Translations under genes and position numbers: made by a program
Notes under the pieces: model-generated
The model's input: the letters and a program-made list of their open reading frames with translations, nothing else
The model's database searches: none
What the model was told of the DNA's origin: nothing
Part shown: in pieces, positions 11,670 through 20,345 of the stretch
How the letters are laid out: the number at the start of each line of letters is the position of its first letter
Numbering within the stretch: the stretch's first letter is position 1
DNA from: Hoeflea phototrophica DFL-43
Lineage (GTDB): Bacteria > Pseudomonadota > Alphaproteobacteria > Rhizobiales > Rhizobiaceae
NCBI RefSeq assembly: GCF_000154705.2
Contig: NZ_CM002917.1
Span: forward strand, 3,049,853-3,113,852
DNA: 64,000 nt
Reading direction: 5' to 3'

Positions 11670-11710
11670 TGGTCATGTTCCCCGCGGCATTGAATTCGGG
11701 GCAAAGGAAG

Positions 11711-11866
11711 TCCCCTCCCCAACCCCTCCCCACAAGGGGGAGGGGCTACCAGGCCGCACCATCGCATCCAGCAATCCGCTCTTTGCAGTGGTGATGGATG
11801 TTTCGGCAGGCGCCAGCTGCACGGAGCCGAGCCCCTCCCCCTTGTGGGGAGGGGTTGGGGAGGGGT
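11711..11866. repeat. REP-like pair in inverted orientation
   Basis: Arm 11711-11747 and arm 11830-11866 are inverted copies matching at 36 of 37 positions, separated by 82 bp. Each arm itself can fold, CCCCTCCCC pairing with GGGGAGGGG around a short loop. This G/C-rich unit resembles the short interspersed palindromes common in alphaproteobacterial genomes. It occupies the whole gap between the cysS stop and the DUF559 start and may also stop transcription. Confidence 0.85.
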
Positions 11867-11884
11867 CTTTTCCCAAACAAAGCT

Positions 11885-13402
11885 TCACCGCTTCACTTCC
11901 CATGTCGTCACCCGCTCACCGGTCTCGGGGTCCTTGCCATCCTTGAGCTGAATGCCCTGAGCAAGCAGTTCATCACGGATCCGGTCGGCCTCGGCCCAGT
12001 TCTTGGCGGCGATGAAGGCGAGGCGTTCATTCACGCGAGAATCAACGTCTGACGCTTTCAAACCGACCAAGGCAGCCTCGACAACGGCTCTTAGTCCCTG
12101 CTTGTTTGCGCGAGCAACTGCGAAATCCTCGTCTTGTTTGGCAAGGCCAAGCCAAACAAGTGTTGCAGCAAGATCATTCCTAAGTTTCGTTTTTCCGATG
12201 GATTCTTGGTCTAAATCCGTAACTTTTCGTGATTCAGCCAACATGAAATCAATTACCAATTTTGCGGCCGAAAAATCGAGATCATCCGAGAGCGCTCGGA
12301 CAACCTCCTTTGAAACTGATCCGTCCTCAGGAACACCGCGACGGGCATGAGGTCCCAACCAGTTGCTCAAACTGATGTTCGCCTCCTCCAGCCGCTTGAC
12401 GCTAAAATCGATCGGCTCCCGGTAATGCGTCATCAGCATCGCCAGCCGCAGCACTTCGCCCGGCCACTTGCGGCCACCGAATTTGTCCGTCTCCAACAAT
12501 TCCGCAATGGTGACGAAGTTGCCGTCGGACTTGGACATCTTCTTGCCTTCGACCTGCAGGAAGCCGTTGTGCATCCACAGGTTGGCCATCCGGTCATTGC
12601 CGTGGGCGCAGCAGGACTGGGCGATCTCGTTTTCGTGGTGCGGGAAGATCAGGTCCAGCCCGCCGCCATGAATGTCGAAGGTGGCGCCCAGATGATGCTC
12701 GCTCATCACCGAGCATTCGATGTGCCAGCCCGGGCGGCCATGAATGCTGATGGTCTGGCCGCCGTCTGCAAAAACCCCGTCCCAGCCGGGCTCGTCGCTC
12801 GCGGATTCCTTCCACAGCACGAAATCCGCCGGATTGCGCTTGTGGTCCTCGACCGCGATGCGGGCGCCGGCCTGCTGGTCCTCGGGCTTGCGGTTCGACA
12901 GCTTGCCATAGTCCGGCATCGACGAGACAGCGAACAGCACTTCGCGGCCCTCGCGCCCCGATGTCACATAGGCGTTGCCCTTGTCGATCAGCGTCTGGAT
13001 CATTTTGACCATGCCATCGATATGGGCAGTGGCGCGTGGCTCATGCGTCGGTTCAAGGCAGCCGAGCGCCGCCGCATCCTTGTGGAAGCGATTGGCGGTC
13101 TTCTCGGTGACTTTCGCGATCGCCTCGTTGAGCGGCAGATCGGGATAGTCCCTGAGCGCCCTGGCGTTGATCTTGTCGTCGACGTCGGTGATGTTGCGCA
13201 CATAGGTGACGTGATCCGCGCCATAGACATGGCGCAGAAGCCGGAACAGCACGTCAAAGACGATCACCGGCCGCGCATTGCCGATATGGGCAAAGTCATA
13301 GACCGTCGGTCCGCAGACATACATGCGGACATTGTCCTTGTCGATTGGCTGAAACTCTTCCTTGACCCGCGTCAGCGTGTTCCAGAATTTGAGCTCGCTC
13401 AT
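11885..13402 (-). CDS. cysS: Cysteinyl-tRNA synthetase
   Basis: A 505-residue class I synthetase charging tRNA-Cys. It has [16 protein letters not shown] (HIGH motif and first zinc Cys), the zinc region [22 protein letters not shown] and KKMSKSDGN (KMSKS motif). The DNA encoding residues about 340-450 (roughly 12050-12330) is clearly more AT-rich than the rest of the gene, although the reading frame and protein are intact. Confidence 0.96.
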   Translation of the reverse strand: MSELKFWNTLTRVKEEFQPIDKDNVRMYVCGPTVYDFAHIGNARPVIVFDVLFRLLRHVYGADHVTYVRNITDVDDKINARALRDYPDLPLNEAIAKVTEKTANRFHKDAAALGCLEPTHEPRATAHIDGMVKMIQTLIDKGNAYVTSGREGREVLFAVSSMPDYGKLSNRKPEDQQAGARIAVEDHKRNPADFVLWKESASDEPGWDGVFADGGQTISIHGRPGWHIECSVMSEHHLGATFDIHGGGLDLIFPHHENEIAQSCCAHGNDRMANLWMHNGFLQVEGKKMSKSDGNFVTIAELLETDKFGGRKWPGEVLRLAMLMTHYREPIDFSVKRLEEANISLSNWLGPHARRGVPEDGSVSKEVVRALSDDLDFSAAKLVIDFMLAESRKVTDLDQESIGKTKLRNDLAATLVWLGLAKQDEDFAVARANKQGLRAVVEAALVGLKASDVDSRVNERLAFIAAKNWAEADRIRDELLAQGIQLKDGKDPETGERVTTWEVKR

Positions 13403-13595
13403 GTCAACTCCCCGATGCCGGCCCCTGGCCCCGGGTCGTTTGTCCTGTATGTGAAAAGACGAAAACGGCCGAGCCAGCGAAACGCTAGCGAATAATAATG
13501 CCGCAAATGCAAATGGCGCGCGCGCCGTGTGCCGTTTTCATGGCCGTCTTATCCCCGATTGCGCGGTGCTGGTCAAGAGACACGATGCCGGCAGA

Positions 13596-14219
13596 TCAAC
13601 TGGTCAGGAAGCGGTAAAGCAGTGACGCGGAAAGCGCCGCCATCACCAGCGCGATCAACCCGTCGAGCACCCGCCAGGCAGATGGTTTGGCAAACAACGG
13701 CTCAAGCACCCGCGCGCCGTAGCCCAGCCCGAAAAACCACAGGAACGAAGCAGACATCGCGCCGATTGCAAACGCCAGCCTCGCCTCCCCCTGATAGCGC
13801 CCGCTCAGCCCGCCCACCAAGAGCACCGTGTCGAGATAGACATGCGGGTTGAGGAAGGTGAAGGCAAGGCAGGTCAACACCGCAGCCTTGAGCGATCCGG
13901 CGCCAGACTTGGCGGCCGTGAGTGCCGTAGGCGCAAGCGCGCGCCTGAGCGCCAGCACCGCATAGCAGGCGAGAAACAGCGCACCGCCCAGCGTCACAAT
14001 CGCGATCAGCAGATCGGAGCCCGAAATCACCGCCCCGAGCCCCGCCACGCCAAGCCCGATCAGCATGGCATCCGAGACCGCGCAAATGAGGCACAGGATG
14101 AACACATGCTGGCGGATCAACCCTTGGCGCAGGATGAAGGCGTTCTGCGCGCCGATGGCGATGATCAGTGATCCGCCGAGCAGCAGTCCGGCAATGGCAG
14201 GAGCAAACAGGGATGTCAT
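13596..14219 (-). CDS. LysE/ArgO-family amino acid exporter
   Basis: A 207-residue inner-membrane protein with about six hydrophobic segments. The N-terminus GGSLIIAIGAQNAFILRQGL and the segment FTFLNPHVYLDTVLLVGG are hallmarks of LysE/ArgO exporters of basic amino acids. No LysG/ArgP-type regulator adjoins it, so substrate (Arg or Lys) is inferred from family only. Confidence 0.9.
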   Translation of the reverse strand: MTSLFAPAIAGLLLGGSLIIAIGAQNAFILRQGLIRQHVFILCLICAVSDAMLIGLGVAGLGAVISGSDLLIAIVTLGGALFLACYAVLALRRALAPTALTAAKSGAGSLKAAVLTCLAFTFLNPHVYLDTVLLVGGLSGRYQGEARLAFAIGAMSASFLWFFGLGYGARVLEPLFAKPSAWRVLDGLIALVMAALSASLLYRFLTS

Positions 14220-14224
14220 GGTGT

Positions 14225-15022
14225 CTAGAACAACTTCAATTGATCGGGTGGGGTCTCAGGCGCCTTGGTTTTTGCAGCGCGTTTTGCGGGCCTGGCTGGC
14301 TCGACCTCCACAGCTGCGTCGTCACCTGCAGGCTCCTGCACCTCCGGGCCGCTGTTGGCAACCTTGTTGACCAGATCGGAGACCCGGATTGCCTCGAAAT
14401 AATCATCCGACGCGGGAACCATCAGATCCGCCACATGCCGCGGCTCCTGGTTGAGACAATCGAGCCAGCGCGGGAAATTCTCAGGCGCAATCACCACCGG
14501 CATCCGGTCATGGATCGGCGCCACCTCGCGGTTCGGCCCCACGGTGAGCACCGCCGCGGTGTCCACTTCGGCGCCATCGGCGCTCATATAGGTTTCCATC
14601 AATCCGGCAAAGGCAACGATGCCGCCCTGCCGGGGCTTGATCCAGTAGGGTGTCGATTTTTGTTTCGATCCCTTGGGCGGGCGCTGCCACTCGTAAAACC
14701 CGGAAGCTGCGATCAACACACGGCGGTGCCGCATGGCGGCGCGGAACGAGGCCTTCTCGGCCGCCGTTTCAGAGCGTGCGTTGATCAGCAGCGGAAAATC
14801 CGCCGGATCCTTGACCCAGCCCGGCAGGAAGCCCCAGCGCGCCAGGAGCGCACGACGGTCCGTGCGGTTGTCACCCTCCTCGCGGCGAAGATCCCCCGCG
14901 ACAATCAGGATCGGCTGCGTCGGCGCAATATTGTAACGCGGCGGGAAATCCTCGATCTCCTCGAGCCCGAAAAGTTCCTGCACCTCCTGGGGGGTTGCGG
15001 TGAGTGAAAAACGTCCACACAT
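14225..15022 (-). CDS. SRAP (HMCES/YedK-type) abasic-site-crosslinking protein
   Basis: A 265-residue SOS-response-associated protein that protects abasic sites in single-stranded DNA by forming a DNA-protein crosslink through Cys2. The start ATG at 15022 gives MCGRFSLT, placing the catalytic Cys right after Met; the longer upstream frame would destroy this. NARSET, GFYEWQ and the catalytic His in PIHDRMPV are present. It is divergent from the NUDIX gene with 38 bp between starts. Confidence 0.93.
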   Translation of the reverse strand: MCGRFSLTATPQEVQELFGLEEIEDFPPRYNIAPTQPILIVAGDLRREEGDNRTDRRALLARWGFLPGWVKDPADFPLLINARSETAAEKASFRAAMRHRRVLIAASGFYEWQRPPKGSKQKSTPYWIKPRQGGIVAFAGLMETYMSADGAEVDTAAVLTVGPNREVAPIHDRMPVVIAPENFPRWLDCLNQEPRHVADLMVPASDDYFEAIRVSDLVNKVANSGPEVQEPAGDDAAVEVEPARPAKRAAKTKAPETPPDQLKLF

Positions 15023-15060
15023 TGCCAACCCATGACTGAGGACGGAGATTGGGTCAAGCA

Positions 15061-15483
15061 ATGAGCGCACGGGAAGAACGGGGACAATCAGGGCCAGCGC
15101 TTGCCGTGTCGGTGGCTCTGGAGCGCGATGGCAGATATCTGCTGGTTCTGCGCGCCAACCCGCCGGCGCAGCACATGTATGCTTTCCCGGGAGGCCGGGT
15201 GGAGCCTGACGAGGCGCTTGCCGACGCCGCCCTGCGTGAACTCGAGGAGGAAACGGGGCTCAGGGCCTCCAATCCGCGCCCCTTCGCCAGTTTCGACCTC
15301 ACATCCGATGATCCCGGCAGATCCGGTTTCATGCTGACCGTCTTCCTGGCCGACGATCCCGGCGGCGAGGCCCTTGCGCTTGATGATGCCAAGGCAATTG
15401 GCTGGTTTACACCCGGCGAAGTCAAGGCCCTGCCGGTGCCGCAGAGCATGCTGGACTGTATGGATATGCTCGCAGTGGGCTGA
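15061..15483 (+). CDS. NUDIX hydrolase
   Basis: A 140-residue pyrophosphohydrolase with a complete NUDIX box, G-x5-E-x7-REx2EExG, at residues 45-67 (GGRVEPDEA...RELEEETG). The start is the ATG at 15061; a TTG 12 nt earlier is too close to GGAG to be used. The divergent neighbour is a DNA-damage protein, which hints at nucleotide sanitation but does not prove it. Confidence 0.9.
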   Translation: MSAREERGQSGPALAVSVALERDGRYLLVLRANPPAQHMYAFPGGRVEPDEALADAALRELEEETGLRASNPRPFASFDLTSDDPGRSGFMLTVFLADDPGGEALALDDAKAIGWFTPGEVKALPVPQSMLDCMDMLAVG

Positions 15484-15511
15484 CCGGGCCGGGCCCTAAG
15501 CCCGTTGATCG

Positions 15512-15544
15512 AAAAACGCCGCGCCCCGTCTCAAGAGCGCGGCG
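15512..15544 (-). terminator. Rho-independent terminator for the nitroreductase gene
   Basis: Stem CGCCGCGC / GCGCGGCG with a 12-nt loop. On the minus strand it is followed by five T residues. It lies 10 nt beyond the nitroreductase stop. Confidence 0.75.
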
Positions 15545-15554
15545 ATCAGGGATT

Positions 15555-16184
15555 CTAGACGACGCTGACGAAGTCTTCTTTGGCGCGGCGGACCTTCTTG
15601 AGATTGACCAGCCAGTCACCTTCGCTGTCCCGTTGGCCGATCGGCATCAGCGTGACCGAGCGCAATCCGCGTTCCTTGAGGCCGAGGATCTCGTCCACCT
15701 TGGCCGGATCGAAGCCTTCCATCGGGGTTGCATCCACTTCCTCGAAAGCGGCCGCTGTCAGTGCGATGCCCAGCCCGATATAGGCCTGGCGGGCTGCATG
15801 CTGATAATTCTCCTCGGCATCACGCGGCACGTAGCCAGCGAGCAGCTTCTGACGGTAGGCTTCCCAGCCCTCGTTGGTACCGCCTCGCTCCTCGTTGACC
15901 AGATCGAACATGGCGTTGATACGGTCAGCGGTGTAATTGTCCCAGGCGGCGAACACCAGGAGATGCGAGCCCTCTGTCACCTGCGCCTGATCCCAGGCCG
16001 CTTCGCGGATTTTCGCGCGGGTGTCCGGATCATTCACCACAATGATCTCGAACGGCTGCAAGCCGCTGGATGTCGGCGCAAGCCGCGCGGCTTCCAGAAT
16101 GGCGTTGAGCTTGTCTTCGGAAACCTTCTTGTCCGGATTCATTTTCTTGGTCGCGTAGCGCCAGTTGAGCTTTTCGAGCAACAT
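15555..16184 (-). CDS. Nitroreductase-family flavoprotein, NAD(P)H-dependent
   Basis: A 209-residue FMN enzyme of the NfsB type. The N-terminus WRYATKKMNPDKKV, the FMN-binding LAPTSSGLQPFEI and QAYIGLGIALTAAAFEEVDATPMEGFDP are characteristic. I start at the ATG at 16184, where MLLEKLNWRYATKK matches the family N-terminus. The frame extends to 16286 without support. Natural substrate unknown (quinones or nitro compounds). Confidence 0.9.
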   Translation of the reverse strand: MLLEKLNWRYATKKMNPDKKVSEDKLNAILEAARLAPTSSGLQPFEIIVVNDPDTRAKIREAAWDQAQVTEGSHLLVFAAWDNYTADRINAMFDLVNEERGGTNEGWEAYRQKLLAGYVPRDAEENYQHAARQAYIGLGIALTAAAFEEVDATPMEGFDPAKVDEILGLKERGLRSVTLMPIGQRDSEGDWLVNLKKVRRAKEDFVSVV

Positions 16185-16509
16185 TTTTGCAGGCCTTTCA
16201 GTGGGAAGTGATCGCGAAGCAAGGAGCGGCTTGGGAGGTTTGCGCCAGCCTGCGAACAATGAGGGTTTTGGTATGGCCCGTTTCACTTATGGATCGCCGT
16301 CCGAACCGCAAGTAGGCACTTTTTGCATACCACCGCCTCACCCCACATTCCGGTTGGAGTGAAGGGTCCCGATTGCGCATCGGACACTGAAAACCTGTTG
16401 ACCTTTTGAGCATTTTGTCCTCACAAGCAGATCAGCCCGGCGGTGGAAACGCTGCGGCGCAAGGCAATCGCAAGGCGGCATCGTGCCGCCCCAGGCAGGG
16501 ACAAACCGC
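16185..16509. other. Divergent intergenic region, structured leader near its right end
   Basis: No gene is seen. The last 70 nt before the homocysteine methyltransferase can fold: a 7-bp hairpin GGCGGCA/TGCCGCC at 16474-16490 lies inside a possible outer stem GCGGT (16440-16444) / ACCGC (16505-16509). Confidence 0.45.
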
Positions 16510-17418
16510 ATGCCACACACTGTCCGTATCCTTGATGGCGGCATGAGCCGTGAACTCACACGACTGGGCGCCCGGCTGGTGCAACCGGAATGGTCGGCAC
16601 TGGCTCTGATCGAAAGCCCGGAAATCGTGCGCCAGGTGCACGTGGAATTCATTGATGCCGGCGCCGACGCCATCACCACCAACAGCTACGCGCTGGTGCC
16701 ATTCCATATTGGCGAAGAGCGGTTTGCATCTGATGGCGCAGCGCTGATCGAACTCTCCGGGCGGCTGGCACGCGAAGCGGCCGATGCAAGCAAAGTCCGC
16801 AACATCATGGTCTGCGGTTCGCTGCCCCCCTTGTTCGGCTCCTACGAGCCGGAGAACTTCGATGCCGCTCGGGCACCGGAATATCTCTCGGTTCTGGTCG
16901 GCAACCTTGCGCCGAATGTTGATGTCTGGCTTGGCGAGACCTTGAGCCTGATTGCCGAAGCCGAGGCCGTGAAAACTGCGGTCGCCGACACCGGCAAGCC
17001 GCTCTGGGTTGCCTTCACCCTCAAAGACGATGTGGCTGCGTTGAGCCAGGCACCGGTACTGCGATCGGGTGAGACCGTCGCTGATGCAGTGGCATGGGCT
17101 GCGCAATCCGGAATCGAGGCCCTTCTGTTCAATTGCTCAAGGCCCGAAATCATGGAAGCGGCAATTGCCCAGGCCGCCGCAGTCTTTGAGCAAAAGGGCG
17201 TCGGCATCGAGATCGGCGTCTACGCCAATGCCTTCGAGCAGGAAACCGCCAGCGAAAAAGCCAATGAGGGCCTGAGCGGCATGCGCGCGGAACTTGAAGG
17301 CGAAGGCTACATCGGATTCGCGCGGTCCTGGGTGGCCGCTGGTGCCACACTGGTCGGCGGCTGTTGCGGAATTGGTGCTTCGCAGATCCGTCGTCTTGCG
17401 GAAGACCTGAAAGCCTGA
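16510..17418 (+). CDS. Homocysteine S-methyltransferase family protein
   Basis: A 302-residue TIM-barrel methyltransferase. The zinc ligands are Cys209 (FNCSRPE) and the GGCC pair near residues 283-286, the pattern shared with MmuM and MetH. The N-terminus has ILDGGMSRELTRLG. The start is the ATG at 16510 with AGGGA 8 nt upstream. The methyl donor (S-methylmethionine, SAM or a betaine) cannot be told. It is followed by an unrelated DUF3179 gene. Confidence 0.9.
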   Translation: MPHTVRILDGGMSRELTRLGARLVQPEWSALALIESPEIVRQVHVEFIDAGADAITTNSYALVPFHIGEERFASDGAALIELSGRLAREAADASKVRNIMVCGSLPPLFGSYEPENFDAARAPEYLSVLVGNLAPNVDVWLGETLSLIAEAEAVKTAVADTGKPLWVAFTLKDDVAALSQAPVLRSGETVADAVAWAAQSGIEALLFNCSRPEIMEAAIAQAAAVFEQKGVGIEIGVYANAFEQETASEKANEGLSGMRAELEGEGYIGFARSWVAAGATLVGGCCGIGASQIRRLAEDLKA

Positions 17419-17524
17419 ACACCGTCCCGCCGGCAAACCCGGCATCGTTTGCGAAGCTGGCCGATAAACCAATTGTGAGCGGGCTTGATTGGAGGTCGCG
17501 CTGCAACGCAGCCATCATGCCCCA

Positions 17525-18553
17525 ATGAGAGGCTTCAATTACCAATCGCCCGCGAAATCCGGGCAGAACAAATGCTTCAGCGCGATTGCGCTCACGCTCT
17601 TCGCCGGACTTTGGCTTGCTGTTTCTGCAACGGTCGCAGCCGCCGATCCCGACCGCTGGCGTGCGGAAGGCTGGAAGACCGATTTCTCTCAATCGATCAT
17701 CGATTTTTCCACCATCATGTCGGGCGGACCTCCGCGTGACGGTATTCCATCCATTGACGATCCAGCCTTTCTGCCGGTCGCCCAGGCCGCCGGTCTTGAC
17801 GACAAGGAACCGGTCATGTCGGTGGTCATCGATGGCGAGGCCCGCGCCTACCCGCTGCGGGTGATGATCTGGCACGAGATCGTCAACGACACGCTGGCCG
17901 GACGGGCCATCGCGGTGACCTATTGCCCTCTTTGCAATGCGGCAATCGTGTTTGACCGCACGGTCGAAGGCTCGGAAACGACCTTTGGAACCACCGGCAA
18001 ACTGCGCAATTCGGATCTGGTGATGTATGATCGCGAGACCGACAGCTGGTGGCAGCAATTCACCGGCGAGGCAATTACCGGCGCGCGAACCGGAGTGGAG
18101 CTGGAAGTGATCCCCTCGCGGCTCGAAGCATGGGAGACGTTCCGCACGCGCCATCCCGACGGCGAGGTTCTCACACCCAACAATCCCGGCTTTCGTGACT
18201 ATGGCCGCAACCCCTATGCAGGTTACGACACCTCCGGTGTCCCGTTTCTTTATCGCGGTCCGATGCCCGAAGGCATCCTGCCCCTTTCCTACGTCGTTGT
18301 GGTGCGCGAAGACCCTGCACCGGTGGCTGTCTCCCTGGACCGGGTGCGCCGCGATGGCGAGATCGAGCTTGAAAATGGCACCATCATCACCTGGGTGCCG
18401 GGCGTCCGCTCGGCACTCGATGACAGTTCCATTGCCCAGGGGCGCGAAATCGGCAGCATAACCGTCACCCGGAACGGCGAGGATCTGGCCCATGAGCTGA
18501 CCTTCGCCTTCGTGGCAGAGGCCTTTTTGCCCGGAACGCCGATTCTGGATTGA
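17525..18553 (+). CDS. DUF3179 secreted protein
   Basis: A 342-residue exported protein of unknown function. A signal peptide (SAIALTLFAGLWLAVSATVAAA) is followed by the DUF3179 domain with RVMIWHEIVND, the signature YCPLCNAAIVFDR (two Cys near residues 134-137) and GTTGKLRNSDLVMYDRET. The start is uncertain: the ATG at 17525 lacks a good ribosome-binding site, while GGAGG sits 30 nt upstream. The CPLC pair suggests a disulfide or metal site; this is inference. Confidence 0.85.
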   Translation: MRGFNYQSPAKSGQNKCFSAIALTLFAGLWLAVSATVAAADPDRWRAEGWKTDFSQSIIDFSTIMSGGPPRDGIPSIDDPAFLPVAQAAGLDDKEPVMSVVIDGEARAYPLRVMIWHEIVNDTLAGRAIAVTYCPLCNAAIVFDRTVEGSETTFGTTGKLRNSDLVMYDRETDSWWQQFTGEAITGARTGVELEVIPSRLEAWETFRTRHPDGEVLTPNNPGFRDYGRNPYAGYDTSGVPFLYRGPMPEGILPLSYVVVVREDPAPVAVSLDRVRRDGEIELENGTIITWVPGVRSALDDSSIAQGREIGSITVTRNGEDLAHELTFAFVAEAFLPGTPILD

Positions 18554-18609
18554 AGGCTTGGAGCATTGGCGGGATTTCATCCGCCACGCTCTTGGTGTAT
18601 TGAGCGCGG

Positions 18610-19035
18610 ATGTTGCGCAGTCTTTTTGTGATACTCGGTCTTGTTCTATCTGTGCCGCTGATCGGTGGCGGTGCGACAGCACACGCCCAGACAACGGAAG
18701 ACAACGCGCCGGTGGCGACCTACACCGAGCCGCCACCCTATCAGGACCGGCTGCTGCGTCTGGCAGAAATCCTTGGTTCGGTTCAGTATTTGCGGGATCT
18801 CTGCAATGGCGAATCCGAAACCTCGTGGCGTGACTCCATGCAGGCACTGATTGACAGCGAGACGGCTGGAGAGCCCCAACGGCGCGAATCTCTCACCGCC
18901 GGTTACAATCGTGGCTTTCGCGCTTTTGCCTCAGTTTACGCCTCCTGTACGGATGCTGCACGGGTTGCAGAGGCCCGATACCGTCGCGAAGGTGCAACAC
19001 TTGTGTCGGAAATTGTTGCACGCTACGGAAATTGA
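18610..19035 (+). CDS. TIGR02301-family secreted protein
   Basis: A 141-residue exported protein. The signal peptide runs to about residue 26 (ending TAHAQ). The mature part has LLRLAEILGSVQYLRDLC and GYNRGFRAFASVYASCT, the family signature found almost only in Hyphomicrobiales. Two conserved Cys may form a disulfide. Function unknown. Confidence 0.85.
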   Translation: MLRSLFVILGLVLSVPLIGGGATAHAQTTEDNAPVATYTEPPPYQDRLLRLAEILGSVQYLRDLCNGESETSWRDSMQALIDSETAGEPQRRESLTAGYNRGFRAFASVYASCTDAARVAEARYRREGATLVSEIVARYGN

Positions 19036-19127
19036 GGGTTTGTTAACCGATATCGTCTCGCACCCGTGCCGAAATCGATCAAGCCATGCTAGGGTGTTAA
19101 CGACATGGTAAGTAAGAGTTGATCCGC

Positions 19128-19397
19128 ATGACACATACCACGCATCACACTCCCGAAGAACTTGACGAGCTGATCATTCAGGAGAAGCTTCAAGTGGCAC
19201 TAGAGTTACAACATGACGCCTGGGCTGAAAGCACAGCCGATGGCATCGAGCCGGAAATCATCGCGGATGCTGCAATGATCACCGCAATTCGTGAAACCGT
19301 CAGGGCAATGGGCGAAGATCAGGCCGAAGCGCTGATCGATTCGCTGCGCGAACGCATTCTGGCCGGTGAATTTTCGCCCGAACGCGTGTTGCAATAG
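19128..19397 (+). CDS. Conserved small acidic protein, function unknown
   Basis: An 89-residue predicted helical, soluble protein rich in Glu, Asp and Ala (EELDELIIQEKLQVALEL). I recognise no domain. The start ATG at 19128 is preferred to a TTG three codons earlier. It is followed after 20 bp by the next secreted protein gene and probably shares its transcript. Confidence 0.65.
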   Translation: MTHTTHHTPEELDELIIQEKLQVALELQHDAWAESTADGIEPEIIADAAMITAIRETVRAMGEDQAEALIDSLRERILAGEFSPERVLQ

Positions 19398-19417
19398 ACC
19401 ATCGAACGGGGAGACAG

Positions 19418-20191
19418 GTGGGCGATCAAAGCAGACGCCATTCCGCCTTCGGCAGAGTCCTTGCCGGTCTCCTGTTTGCCGCACCGGTCTTCATCGGAGC
19501 TGCGCCTGAACACGCGCTTGCGCTGAGCGAACTCAAACCCGCCGAAGCACCATCCCCGGAAACACCGGGCACTGACCCCTTGGACGCAAACGACCTTCCA
19601 CCGCTTGAAGGACCCTTGAGCGGGCCAGACGGCGGCCTGCCTTTGCCCGACCCGGTTATCCGGACACCGCTGCCAGCGAAGGACCAGGCCTCGGATGCGA
19701 ACGAGCAGAACAAACAGGCCGTTTCCATTGAATTGATGCGTGACCTCTCACTGCTCCCCGAGCCGGTGCAACGCATGCGAACGCTGATTATCGAGGCTGC
19801 GACGAGTGGTGACCCGGAACGTTTGCGGGCTTTGCTTGGCACAGGCCCGACGGCGACCCGTCTTTCCTTTGGCGAGATCGACGGCGACCCGGTCACCTAC
19901 ATCCGTGCGATTTCCGGAGATGGTGAGGGCCTCGAAATCCTGGCCATCATGATCGACCTGCTCGACGCAGGTTTCGTCCGGCTTGACGCGGACGGACCCG
20001 AAGAAGCCTTCGTGTGGCCCTATTTCGCAGCCGTGCCGCTCGAAAGCCTGGCACCGCCGCAGCGGGTCGAGTTGCTGCGGATTGTGACAGCCGGCGATAT
20101 CGAGGATATGAAGGCCTATGGTGCCTACAATTTTTTCCGTATCGGCATCACGCCGGACGGTGCCTGGAGCTTTTTCATGGCGGGTGACTAG
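19418..20191 (+). CDS. Secreted protein of unknown function
   Basis: A 257-residue protein with a signal peptide (FGRVLAGLLFAAPVFIGAA), a Pro/Asp-rich linker (residues about 45-90) and a folded C-terminal part containing LRALLGTGPTATRLSFGEIDGDPV and the ending GITPDGAWSFFMAGD. The GTG start at 19418 follows GGGGAG with 4 nt between. Similar sequences occur as hypothetical proteins in rhizobia; I assign no function. Confidence 0.75.
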   Translation: MGDQSRRHSAFGRVLAGLLFAAPVFIGAAPEHALALSELKPAEAPSPETPGTDPLDANDLPPLEGPLSGPDGGLPLPDPVIRTPLPAKDQASDANEQNKQAVSIELMRDLSLLPEPVQRMRTLIIEAATSGDPERLRALLGTGPTATRLSFGEIDGDPVTYIRAISGDGEGLEILAIMIDLLDAGFVRLDADGPEEAFVWPYFAAVPLESLAPPQRVELLRIVTAGDIEDMKAYGAYNFFRIGITPDGAWSFFMAGD

Positions 20192-20345
20192 GGGCAGGAC
20201 TTAAGGCATGTCACCAACGCAGCTTTGACAGGCTTCTTCTGTTCTCCAACCGGAACTGTGATGCTGAGGCCCTTGTCCACGCCGTTGCAACCGCTTACCT
20301 AACGGGCTGACGATGTGATGTGCCATCAACCCGGAGTGCCGCCCA

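Noticed and set aside
13515..13526. GGCGCGCGCGCC palindrome in the cysS upstream region
   Set aside because: A simple alternating GC run that is palindromic by composition; no spacing or neighbour suggests a regulator site.
16440..16509. SAH/SAM riboswitch before the homocysteine methyltransferase
   Set aside because: Only short words (GCTGC, CCAGGC) agree; the conserved GAGCGC pseudoknot and its partner are missing and there is no room before the start codon.
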